Shown here in pieces: positions 33,539-41,732 of a DNA stretch of 64,000 bases. A model generated the notes under the pieces. That model worked only from the letters and a program-made list of their open reading frames with translations, did not search any database and was not told where the DNA came from. Position 1 is the stretch's first letter; every line of letters begins with the position of its first letter. The stretch covers positions 242,359 to 306,358 of the forward strand of contig NZ_CAJGZK010000001.1 in the NCBI RefSeq assembly GCF_904846215.1, given 5' to 3'. Both the position numbers and the translations under genes were made by a program. This DNA comes from Psychrobacter glacincola. Its GTDB lineage: Bacteria; Pseudomonadota; Gammaproteobacteria; Pseudomonadales; Moraxellaceae.

Positions 33539-35089
33539 TTAAACAGCAAGTTTATAAGCAGCCTTTTTGATACGCATATCACCGGTTTCAACATAACGCT
33601 GATGCCATGATAAGGCTTCGTCCAAGATATGCGGCGTTTGCATACCAGCTGTGTCTGAGGCACGATCAAAATAATCTTGCAGCATTGGGCGATAATCAGG
33701 ATGGGCACAGTTATCGATAATCGCCTTAGCCCGTTGGCGCGGAGATAGACCACGCAAATCTGCCAATCCTTGCTCGGTGACAATGACCATCACATCATGC
33801 TCAGTATGGTCGTGATGCGATACCATCGGTGTGATACAAGAGATAGCGCCATCTTTTGCTACTGATGGCGATACAAAGAATGACGTATAAGCATTACGAG
33901 CGAAATCACCTGAACCGCCCAAGCCATTCATCATATTGGTGCCCATGACGTGGGTTGAGTTGACATTACCATAGAGGTCACACTCAATCATAGCATTGAT
34001 AGCAAGCACTCCTAAGCGACGTGCCACTTCAGGATGGTTGGTGATTTCTTGTGGGCGCAATACGATACGCGCGCGCAACTCTTCAATATTGGCATTAAAA
34101 CGCTCCAGCGCATCTGGGCTCAATGACAGTGCTGTGGCAGATGCCATGGTCATTTTGCCAGACATAATCAAATCTAGCATACCGTCTTGCAATACTTCAG
34201 TATAGCCAGTCAAATTCTCAAATGGGCTGTTTTGTAGTCCTGCCAATACGGCATTGGCTACGTTGCCCACACCCGATTGGATAGGCAATAAATTTTCTGG
34301 CATACGACCTTTTTTGACTTCATCATGAAAGAAATCAATGATGTGACTAGCGATTTTGTTTGAACACTCATCAGGGTCTGCAAACTTGCTGTTGCGGTCT
34401 GGCGAATTCGTTAAGACAACGGCAACCACTTTATCTAAGTCACAATGTAGATATGGCACACCAATACGTCCGCCTGGGGTCACAAGTGGAATCGGCTTGC
34501 GGTTTGGCGGCATACCGATATCATTATAGACATCATGCATACCCTCTAACATGAGGCTTTGCTGAGCATTCACTTCTAAGATGATTTTGTCTGCATTTTC
34601 TAACCAGGCATTATTGTTACCGATAGAGGTCGATGGAATCAGGCGACCATCTGGCAAAATACCCGACACTTCAACGACCGCTATATGCATCTTGCCATAG
34701 AAACCGATGGTGCTCTGCTGCGCCACATGCGATAAATGCATATCGAAATAATGCGCGGCGCCTGCGTTGATTTGCTTACGTAGTGCAGGCTCTGATTGAT
34801 ATGGCGTGCGCCACTTGATGCCATTCGCTTCTGCCAACACGCCATCACATTCGGTTGCGGTAGAGGCACCTGTCAATAAACCAATTTGAAAGTCTTCACC
34901 GCGAGCATGAGCCGCTTCCATATGTTTGGCAAGCGCGGCGGGTATCGCTTTTGGATAACCGGCACCTGTAAAGCCACTCATACCGACATTCATATCATTT
35001 TTGATGAACGCTGCTGCTTGATCAGCCGTCACGATTTTTTTGCTTAGACCGTCGTGAAGGACGCGACCTTCATGATTTAGTGATGTCAT
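33539..35089 (-). CDS. Acetyl-CoA hydrolase / succinyl-CoA:acetate CoA-transferase family
   Basis: From the ATG at 35087-35089 the product is 516 residues; AGGA lies 8 bases upstream, whereas the longer frame from 35113 has no such site. Features of the Ach1/ScpC/AarC family are GMSGFTGAGYPKAIP, IQSGVGNVANAV, the catalytic Glu region YTEVLQDGMLDL, GTNMMNGLGGSGDFARN and VTEQGLADLRGLSPRQRA. Such enzymes move CoA between succinyl-CoA and acetate or hydrolyse acetyl-CoA. It is monocistronic and faces the universal stress gene across repeat copy F. Which acceptor is used cannot be told. Confidence 0.88.
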   Translation of the reverse strand: MTSLNHEGRVLHDGLSKKIVTADQAAAFIKNDMNVGMSGFTGAGYPKAIPAALAKHMEAAHARGEDFQIGLLTGASTATECDGVLAEANGIKWRTPYQSEPALRKQINAGAAHYFDMHLSHVAQQSTIGFYGKMHIAVVEVSGILPDGRLIPSTSIGNNNAWLENADKIILEVNAQQSLMLEGMHDVYNDIGMPPNRKPIPLVTPGGRIGVPYLHCDLDKVVAVVLTNSPDRNSKFADPDECSNKIASHIIDFFHDEVKKGRMPENLLPIQSGVGNVANAVLAGLQNSPFENLTGYTEVLQDGMLDLIMSGKMTMASATALSLSPDALERFNANIEELRARIVLRPQEITNHPEVARRLGVLAINAMIECDLYGNVNSTHVMGTNMMNGLGGSGDFARNAYTSFFVSPSVAKDGAISCITPMVSHHDHTEHDVMVIVTEQGLADLRGLSPRQRAKAIIDNCAHPDYRPMLQDYFDRASDTAGMQTPHILDEALSWHQRYVETGDMRIKKAAYKLAV

Positions 35090-35289
35090 ACCTTTTTTCC
35101 TAGTAACTTCCATATTAAAATCAAACGACTTCTCAATAAAGCGTTTGATACGAAATCAACAACAAAATGCATTGCTGCATATTAGCAACTTTCCCGCAAA
35201 AAACAAGTTGAATGACTTAAAGTTGCCTGTAGAGATTTTATCTATCTCATATAAACTAACATTAGTTCGTTTTTAATATTTTTTATATA

Positions 35290-35438
35290 ACTGTAGTCAG
35301 TTCAAAATAAAAGCGATACGATTGTAATAACGTGCTATTGGTATCAATTTTTCTTGCTTGCTATGCCTACGCAGACAGAGGCTGCGAATAATTAACCCCA
35401 GTAGTGCTGTACTTCTTTAACAGTGGATCCACTATAAC
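35290..35438 (+). repeat. TATAGTC intergenic repeat, copy F (chimeric arms)
   Basis: Left end CTGTAGTCAGTTCAAAATAA and left arm CTATTGG are of the type in copy H; the right arm CCAGTAG and end GGATCCACTATA are of the type in copy C. The arms still pair with one wobble. It fills much of the divergent gap (35090-35516) and therefore lies in or near both promoters. Confidence 0.85.
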
Positions 35439-35516
35439 TTTGATATAAAAGCGGTTCGTTATTCACTGATTGACATAATTTTAGCAGCGAAAAAAATAAG
35501 CATTTAAGGATAAATG

Positions 35517-36380
35517 ATGACAACTCAACAGCACGTTTTGGCTTGTATTGACGGCTCAGCAGTGACAGAATCTGTTTGTGATTATGCAGCATGGTATGCA
35601 AAAAGGCTCGACATCTCAGTAGGATTACTACATGTGAGTGATGTGGCCGCTTCTATCAGAAGAGACTTGTCAGGAGCGATTGGTATCAATAGCCGTCAAT
35701 TCTTGCTGGATGAATTGTCTCAGCTTGATGAGCAAAGAGCGAAGGTAGTAAACAGCTATAGCAATGCCTTGGTACAAGACGCCAAAAGCCATATCCAAAG
35801 TCAATTTGATGACGTGAATGTCTATATTTATCAGCGCCGTGGCAAGCTATTGCCGGCTATCGAGTATTTTAAAGCGCAAAGTCATGCCATCGTTATGGGA
35901 CGCCGCGGTGAAGACCATAAGCATAGCCGCATCAACATCGGCAGCCAAATCGAGACAGTTGCACGGGCATCAAGCATACCGGTGCTCATTTGTTCAGAAA
36001 AATTCAAAGAACCTCACTCATACATGGTAGCTTTTGACGCTAGTAAAACCGCCAATAATGCCATCACTATGTTGGCAAAAAGCAATTTATTAAAAGGCAT
36101 GCAAGGTCATATCGTAATGATCGGTAACGATAATGAAAGCGCCAAAAAAAGCCTTGCCGATGCCCGCGCGCAGATGGCAGCAGCAGGTTTTTTGGTAGAG
36201 ACGCATCATTTGCAGCAGCTTGATGCGGTTAATGGATTATTAACTTTTCAAATGGAGCACGAAATCGATATCATTGTGGTGGGTGCTTATGGCAGCTCAA
36301 AATTACAGCATCTGTTTCTTGGCAGCACTACAACAGAGATTATCGCCAGTACGCTATCACCAGTTATTTTGGTGCGCTAA
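35517..36380 (+). CDS. Universal stress protein, two tandem Usp domains
   Basis: The 287-residue protein holds two Usp folds: residues about 6-157 (VLACIDGSAVTESVCDYA to ASSIPVLIC) and about 165-287 (MVAFDASKTANNAITML to STLSPVILVR). The second ends in VVGAYGSSKLQHLFLGSTT, matching the ATP-binding G-X2-G-X9-G-S/T type motif. Tandem Usp proteins respond to general stress. AAGGA is six bases before the second ATG (35517), so I prefer it over 35514. It is flanked on both sides by intergenic repeats F and G; G starts directly after its stop. Confidence 0.88.
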   Translation: MTTQQHVLACIDGSAVTESVCDYAAWYAKRLDISVGLLHVSDVAASIRRDLSGAIGINSRQFLLDELSQLDEQRAKVVNSYSNALVQDAKSHIQSQFDDVNVYIYQRRGKLLPAIEYFKAQSHAIVMGRRGEDHKHSRINIGSQIETVARASSIPVLICSEKFKEPHSYMVAFDASKTANNAITMLAKSNLLKGMQGHIVMIGNDNESAKKSLADARAQMAAAGFLVETHHLQQLDAVNGLLTFQMEHEIDIIVVGAYGSSKLQHLFLGSTTTEIIASTLSPVILVR

Positions 36381-36518
36381 TATAGTCAAAATACTCTAAA
36401 AACGCTACGGTGCTGCGGGTATAAATTTTTTGCAGCCTCTGTCTGCGTGGGCATAGCAAGCAAGAAAAATGAATATCAGCAGTACTTGATGTATCGATAT
36501 TACTTTTCCCTGACTATA
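36381..36518 (-). repeat. TATAGTC intergenic repeat, copy G (minus orientation)
   Basis: TATAGTC begins on the base after the usp stop codon, and the right end is CCCTGACTATA. The inverted core reads GCAGCCTCTGTCTGCGTGGG. Its right-hand module (GTACTTGATGTATCGATATT) matches copies B and D. Confidence 0.85.
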
Positions 36519-36563
36519 TGTTTGGTGGGTTTCCATATTTTTATGACTTGATAAGTATCCATT

Positions 36564-36598
36564 AAAAAAGCAAGACATCTGATGCCTTGCTTTTTTTA
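36564..36598. terminator. Terminator between usp and adhesin genes
   Basis: AAAAAAGCAAG (36564-36574) and CTTGCTTTTTT (36586-36596) form a stem flanked by A- and T-runs, suitable for convergent genes on both strands. Confidence 0.75.
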
Positions 36599-36636
36599 TC
36601 TGACTGACAATTGTAACCATCATTTGGCTTAGGTAT

Positions 36637-39600
36637 TTAGTCAAAGTGGAAACCTGCACCTATGGCTGCACCTACATTGCCTTGAGTATCTGCAGTACCG
36701 TTTAACTTCATAACCCAACGTCCATCAGTGGACAGTTTCGAGAAGCCGATTGCGACGGCACTCTCACCATTATACGTTGCGATACCACCGCCTATCATGG
36801 ACTTACCGATGATATAGGCTTGAGGCAATGAAGACATCGCCATGGCTGCTGAGATACCCGCGTTGGCGTCGTCCTCAACTTCATCAACTCTATAACCCAG
36901 CTCATTGATGCTGTTACCTAAACCTCTACTAACAGCGTCTAATTGCCCGAAGTTCACAGCGTCTCTAGGTTGCATACCGTCCGCGACATTGGTTATCTTA
37001 GTGCCAGCAGCATTGATACCGGCTGCCGTCATACTAGGGGCCGTTTCGCCATTGCCTGCATATATACCGGTTTTGGTGATACTAGGACCCCCTGCAATAG
37101 TGACACCACTGCTACTGACGGTTGTATCACCAGTCGTCACGCTGTCGACATTGATGTTGCCGTTTAAGTCAAACTTAATGCTACTGCCTGCTGATGTCGT
37201 GGTGATATTATTGCCACCTTTAAAGATAAGCACGCTCTCATCGCCTATTGGTTTGTTGATGTTAGCGCCACTGTCTGCACCAAAGTTGAGACCAGCATCG
37301 AGCTTGTCCGTATTAGATTTGATGTTTGTGGTATTGGTGGCAATATTCGTGGTGTTCGTTACAATATTTCTCGTATTGGTTGCAATGTTTATCGTATTGG
37401 TTTCTATATTTGTGGTATTGACTTGAACATTTTCATTGATTTCAATCGTACCTTGTCTGATAGAACCAATCGCACCATCAATACTACCCTCGCCTGTCCC
37501 ACCGATATTACTGTTGGTAAACGTACCATCTACAGGATTGTAGACCGTATTACCACCAATGATACTGCTTATGCCACTGCCTTGCGCATAAAGCTGACTG
37601 CCGTTGATAGCGTCTTGACTACTAGCCGACACACTACCGTTTCTAACATTGGTGATTTTTTTGTCAGCAACATCGATACCACTTTTAGTGACACTAGGAC
37701 CGCCTACAATAGTGAGACCGTTACTATTTATAGTGGTGTCACCTGTTGTTAGACTATCAACAGTAAGGTCTGGATTTAAATCGAAACTAAGGTCATTAGC
37801 GCCTGCAGGTATAGCCGCCGCGCGCAGGCCTGTACTGGAGTCGAGGGTAGCCGCATTACTGATTAACGTTCTAGACACTTTGATGTTACCATCTCTGCTA
37901 TTCATATCAACGCTACCCCCCTGTTTTACCATAGTGGCAATGTCACCTTGAGCCGTAATTCCCCAACCTTGGTCTAAGGCAATAGTCACTTCTCTTAACT
38001 GCCCGACGTTTACCGCATCACTATTTAGTGTGCCTGTACCAACGTTGCGAATGATGTTACCACCATTATCAAGACCACTGCTGCTAAGAATAACGGTTCT
38101 ACCTGGCTCGTTGCCGACAAAGGTAAAGCCAGTGTTATTCATAAAGGCATTACCAGTGGTAACGGAGGTTACATCCAAAGCATCAGCTAGCTGAACTTCC
38201 AACTTGCCATTGTTAGCTACTGTGCGGATATTTTTTGCAGATGCTGTTTTAGAAGCATCTAAGGTACCCACGATTTCAAGTTTCTGTCCAAGATCCTTAT
38301 GGATATCATCACCAAGGTTGCCGGCAAAATCCAAACCTTTAGTCGCGATATCACCAACCGCACCTTTAACATCACCGATGTTTGCCGCGTTGGTGAGTGT
38401 TTCGCCGCCGCTGGCCACATTCGTGATTTGATTGCCACCGTTATTCAGACCATTGTTGGTAAGAACTACTTGACCGTTGTCACCACGATATAACGTAATA
38501 CCAGCATTATTAACTTGAGTATTTCCAGTGGTGACGCTACCAGTTTCACCAAGGTTAATATCTTTAGCCAGTCTGACGGTTAAAGTATCATCACCATTAG
38601 CCGTGACGCTAATATTTTTCGTTGCTGGATCAGCATTGATAGTATCGCCACCTTTAACAATGAGTTTTTGACCAAGCTTACGGTTAACATCTGTACCGCT
38701 GTCTCCGCCAAAGTTTAAGCCTTTATCAATGGCAGTGTTAGTCAGATTTAACTGTCCAACATTAACGGCGTCCATATCTTCTGTACCAGCTTTGACATTC
38801 GTGATTTGATTGCCACCGTTGTTCAGACCACTATTGCTTAGCGTAACCGTTTGGTTAATACCACCTGTTAAAGTGATACCGCTAGTATTCATGACAGTGT
38901 TACCTGTCGTGACACTATTGATACCAGTTAAGTCTTTGGCCAAAGCAACTTTAATACTGCCGCTTTCGTCGGTCAACAGGATATTGTCACCTTTAAGGAA
39001 GTTGGCAGTATTGTTTGCCTTTGTGATAGTTTTGACAGCAGTGCCATCAATCTGAGTCACAACAGACTGTAGAGCACTATCTGCACTACTCAAGCTAGTT
39101 TTGGTCGCAGTGCTTAGATCAAATTCATAATCTGTAACGTTACCGCCTACATTAGTTTCACCGACTGTTACCGCAGATGAACCTGCTGATGCAGTCGTGC
39201 CATTAGCATTAACCGTGTAGATGTCTTGTCCATTAGAACCCGTTGTTTTATTAACACTGGATACGTTAGTACCTTTAACAACCTCAGTTCTAGAACCAGC
39301 AGCAGCACCTTTAACATCACCGATGTTTGCCGCGTTGGTGAGTGTGTCGCCGCCGCTAAGAACGTTTGTGATTTGATTGCCGCCGTTGTTCAGACCGGCG
39401 CTCGTTAAAGTGACAATTCTGTTTGGATTGTTAGGATGGTTAGCATTGATGATCCTGATACCTGAGTTATCAACCAAAGTATTACCCATGGTGACACTAC
39501 CAACATTGGTTAAGTTCAGAGCATTATTCAAGGCGATTTTAATTTTTCCACCTTCTTCTAAGGTCGTAATATTACTGTTAGAGCCAATAATCTCAACGAC

Positions 39601-40797
39601 TTCGCCCAGTTTTTTTCTAACCTCTCCGCCATCGGCTGCTTTGATGCCAAAGCCTAGTTCAGTGACGCCGTCGACAGCACCTTTAATGTCGCCAATGTTT
39701 GCAGCATTGGTTTCATTCGTCGCTACTGTTAGGGCACCGCCACTAGCTACGTTTTTAAGTTGGACGGGAACAGTTGCTTGAACACCACCTAGTGTAACAA
39801 CGTCTCTGGTTAGAGCATTGTCATACTGTACTGAGTTATCTGCTCTGCCTAAGCTGTCTTTGCTTGCTTGGCTTAGATCAAATTTATAATCTGTAACGTT
39901 ACCGCCTACATTAGTTTCACCGACTGTTACCGCAGATGAACCTGCTGATGCAGTCGTGCCATTAGCATTAACCGTGTAGATGTCTTGTCCGTTAGAACCC
40001 GTTGTTTTATTAACACTGGATACGTTAGTACCTTTAACAACCTCAGTTCTAGAACCAGCAGCTGCACCTTTAACATCACCGATGTTTGCCGCGTTGGTGA
40101 GTGTGTCGCCGCCGCTAAGAACGTTTGTGATTTGATTGCCGCCGTTGTTCAGACCGGCGCTCGTTAAAGTGACAATTCTGTTTGGATTGTTAGGATGGTT
40201 AGCATTGATGATCCTGATACCTGAGTTATCAACCAAAGTATTACCCATGGTGACACTACCAGCAGCGTCAAGGTCAATATCTTTAGCAAGCTTGATTGTT
40301 AAGGTATCGCCTTCTGCGAAAACACCGATGTTTGCATTATCGGATAAATTGTTTGCTTCAGTCTCACCACCTAAAATATTAAGTGTTTCACCCTCTCTGA
40401 GTGCAATAGGATCACCAAAATCGCCTTCAAAATTTAGAATTATTGGATCATCTGGGTTAGAAGGTTTTTTCTTGTGACTATTGTTTCCATTGACATGAGT
40501 ATGGGTGCCATGACTGCCATGGCTGTGACTATAAGTTCCGTCATGGTGATTCGAGGTGCCACTAGTTGAATTATCGGTTATAGCGTTTGCCTGCAAACCG
40601 AAACCAGCAGCCAACATCCCTAGTATGATGGCGCTCAATCGTAATGTGTTAACAGTCGATAAACTAGGAGTTGTATTGATGGTAGCGTTTGAGCTCACGC
40701 TAGATTTTGATGATTTGCCACGCGCTTTGGCATATTCAGCAACCGCCATAAAGCAGTTTAATGACGCGTTCCATATGACTTTATAATTCCTGTTCAT
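36637..40797 (-). CDS. Trimeric autotransporter adhesin (YadA-like)
   Basis: The 1386-residue protein opens with an extended signal peptide region (MNRNYKVIWNASLNCFMAVA) and a hydrophobic signal core near residues 50-70. A His-rich segment (about 82-108) follows, then a long passenger of repeated head/neck motifs (GLNNGGNQITNV, DAVNVGQL, NAANIGDVKGA). A coiled-coil-like stretch has six heptads of the TNIxTNT type. The C-terminal YadA anchor begins near AGISAAMAMSSLPQAYI and ends AAIGAGFHFD, forming the trimeric outer-membrane barrel. Such proteins mediate adhesion or biofilm formation. A 390-bp direct duplication lies within the passenger. No stop or frameshift is seen. The gene is alone. Confidence 0.92.
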   Translation of the reverse strand: MNRNYKVIWNASLNCFMAVAEYAKARGKSSKSSVSSNATINTTPSLSTVNTLRLSAIILGMLAAGFGLQANAITDNSTSGTSNHHDGTYSHSHGSHGTHTHVNGNNSHKKKPSNPDDPIILNFEGDFGDPIALREGETLNILGGETEANNLSDNANIGVFAEGDTLTIKLAKDIDLDAAGSVTMGNTLVDNSGIRIINANHPNNPNRIVTLTSAGLNNGGNQITNVLSGGDTLTNAANIGDVKGAAAGSRTEVVKGTNVSSVNKTTGSNGQDIYTVNANGTTASAGSSAVTVGETNVGGNVTDYKFDLSQASKDSLGRADNSVQYDNALTRDVVTLGGVQATVPVQLKNVASGGALTVATNETNAANIGDIKGAVDGVTELGFGIKAADGGEVRKKLGEVVEIIGSNSNITTLEEGGKIKIALNNALNLTNVGSVTMGNTLVDNSGIRIINANHPNNPNRIVTLTSAGLNNGGNQITNVLSGGDTLTNAANIGDVKGAAAGSRTEVVKGTNVSSVNKTTGSNGQDIYTVNANGTTASAGSSAVTVGETNVGGNVTDYEFDLSTATKTSLSSADSALQSVVTQIDGTAVKTITKANNTANFLKGDNILLTDESGSIKVALAKDLTGINSVTTGNTVMNTSGITLTGGINQTVTLSNSGLNNGGNQITNVKAGTEDMDAVNVGQLNLTNTAIDKGLNFGGDSGTDVNRKLGQKLIVKGGDTINADPATKNISVTANGDDTLTVRLAKDINLGETGSVTTGNTQVNNAGITLYRGDNGQVVLTNNGLNNGGNQITNVASGGETLTNAANIGDVKGAVGDIATKGLDFAGNLGDDIHKDLGQKLEIVGTLDASKTASAKNIRTVANNGKLEVQLADALDVTSVTTGNAFMNNTGFTFVGNEPGRTVILSSSGLDNGGNIIRNVGTGTLNSDAVNVGQLREVTIALDQGWGITAQGDIATMVKQGGSVDMNSRDGNIKVSRTLISNAATLDSSTGLRAAAIPAGANDLSFDLNPDLTVDSLTTGDTTINSNGLTIVGGPSVTKSGIDVADKKITNVRNGSVSASSQDAINGSQLYAQGSGISSIIGGNTVYNPVDGTFTNSNIGGTGEGSIDGAIGSIRQGTIEINENVQVNTTNIETNTINIATNTRNIVTNTTNIATNTTNIKSNTDKLDAGLNFGADSGANINKPIGDESVLIFKGGNNITTTSAGSSIKFDLNGNINVDSVTTGDTTVSSSGVTIAGGPSITKTGIYAGNGETAPSMTAAGINAAGTKITNVADGMQPRDAVNFGQLDAVSRGLGNSINELGYRVDEVEDDANAGISAAMAMSSLPQAYIIGKSMIGGGIATYNGESAVAIGFSKLSTDGRWVMKLNGTADTQGNVGAAIGAGFHFD
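37310..37432 (-). repeat. 21-bp coding repeats for TNIxTNT heptads
   Basis: The adhesin gene contains about six degenerate 21-base units encoding TNIETNT, INIATNT, RNIVTNT, TNIATNT and related heptads, a typical right-handed stalk-type coiled-coil pattern with Asn layers. Confidence 0.75.
39113..39502 (-). repeat. 390-bp duplication inside adhesin gene, copy 1
   Basis: This segment is repeated at 39872-40261, exactly 759 bp (253 codons) away, with about three base differences. It encodes the stretch from MGNTLVDNSGIRIINANHP to NVGGNVTDYEFDLS. Confidence 0.92.
39872..40261 (-). repeat. 390-bp duplication inside adhesin gene, copy 2
   Basis: Second copy of the near-identical segment. Ends are sharp: homology starts at CTTAGATC and stops after GACACTACCA. 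Recombination between the copies would delete 253 residues in frame. Confidence 0.92.
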
Positions 40798-40977
40798 AAC
40801 GTATACTCCCTTACAGATTTGTCAGATTTAAAAAATCGAAGTTAAAATCCATGTTTTAGAGAGTTGATGTAACAAAAGAAAACAGTTATGAGGTCATAGG
40901 ATGAGAATTTAGGGATAAAAAATTACTTATATTATTACTTGAGAAATAAAACGTCTTTTTTTGTAAAATCATTATTA

Positions 40978-41051
40978 CTCTCTGTATATTATTATCAATG
41001 AATATACAGAGAGTCTCAATACCGTTCATCGGTAATTTAATACCGTTCATC
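40978..41051. promoter_or_regulatory. Inverted and direct repeats upstream of the adhesin gene
   Basis: CTCTCTGTATAT (40978-40989) and ATATACAGAGAG (41002-41013) are perfect 12-bp inverted repeats, 181 bp before the adhesin ATG. AATACCGTTCATC occurs twice (41018 and 41039, 21 bp apart, two helical turns). AATGAATATACA occurs at 40997 and 41067. These look like protein-binding sites for control of the adhesin. Confidence 0.45.
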
Positions 41052-41291
41052 ATATATATTCTAATTAATGAATATACATTTATGAAATACGTTCTCATTT
41101 GAGGTTATTCTCATTTAACAGGTGATATTACTTTTATTACGCGTCCCATTATGTCATCTTAGCGACTATGGACAGTGCTCTGATCTCTATGCGCTATCAC
41201 TACTTCATGAACGATTGCCAACCCCAATCCATAGCTGACTGTTTCGCGATAACGCGCAGTATCAAGCCTAACAAAGGGCTAAAAATACGCT

Positions 41292-41564
41292 CTAGATTCT
41301 TGTCTGCCGCACCGCCAGCTCAAATCTGTTATCAATGTCAGCAATGGCTTTATGAGGCGGTATCGGTTTTAAAATATCATCAAGGCTAAAAGGTTTATCA
41401 TTTGAGCACTCATTATCAACGTTATCCTTGTCAAAGGAATAAGCCCTATAAGGGTTGTTATTGACGCGCTCTTTATCGCTAGAGTCACGATAATCAGATG
41501 CTTTATTGTCAATACTACTATTCACACAATCTTGGACATTAGGCGTTACAGATGACTGAGTCAT
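41292..41564 (-). CDS. Possible small hypothetical protein
   Basis: A 90-residue frame on the minus strand starts at 41564 (TQSSVTPNVQDCVNSS) and ends RFELAVRQTRI. It is polar and rich in Asp and Asn, with SLDDILKPIPPHKAIADIDN in the second half. No family, signal peptide or membrane segment is recognised, and the ribosome-binding site is poor. It occupies the otherwise empty region between the adhesin and ggt; an overlapping plus-strand frame (41168-41389) is equally possible. The call is tentative. Confidence 0.3.
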   Translation of the reverse strand: MTQSSVTPNVQDCVNSSIDNKASDYRDSSDKERVNNNPYRAYSFDKDNVDNECSNDKPFSLDDILKPIPPHKAIADIDNRFELAVRQTRI

Positions 41565-41732
41565 TCAAATCTCTATTACCCTATGACTGGCTTTTTTATC
41601 TTAAAATCAAAGATATTAAAGCCCTGTCTACTACTGGTGATTTTCGTTACTATATAAACTTCCTGATTGAACTTATGGGTTAATCCTATATTTTAGCCCC
41701 ACTTTTCTCACGCTCGTAAAAAGGACTTTGCA

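Noticed and set aside
37310..37432. CRISPR-like regular repeats
   Set aside because: The 21-bp units are degenerate codons for a coiled-coil stalk inside the adhesin gene, with no spacers.
36905..40786. Several long plus-strand frames opposite the adhesin gene
   Set aside because: They mirror the repetitive coding sequence of the adhesin and have no independent motifs.
41168..41389. 73-codon plus-strand frame in the adhesin-ggt gap
   Set aside because: No family, no good ribosome-binding site, and it overlaps the alternative minus-strand frame.
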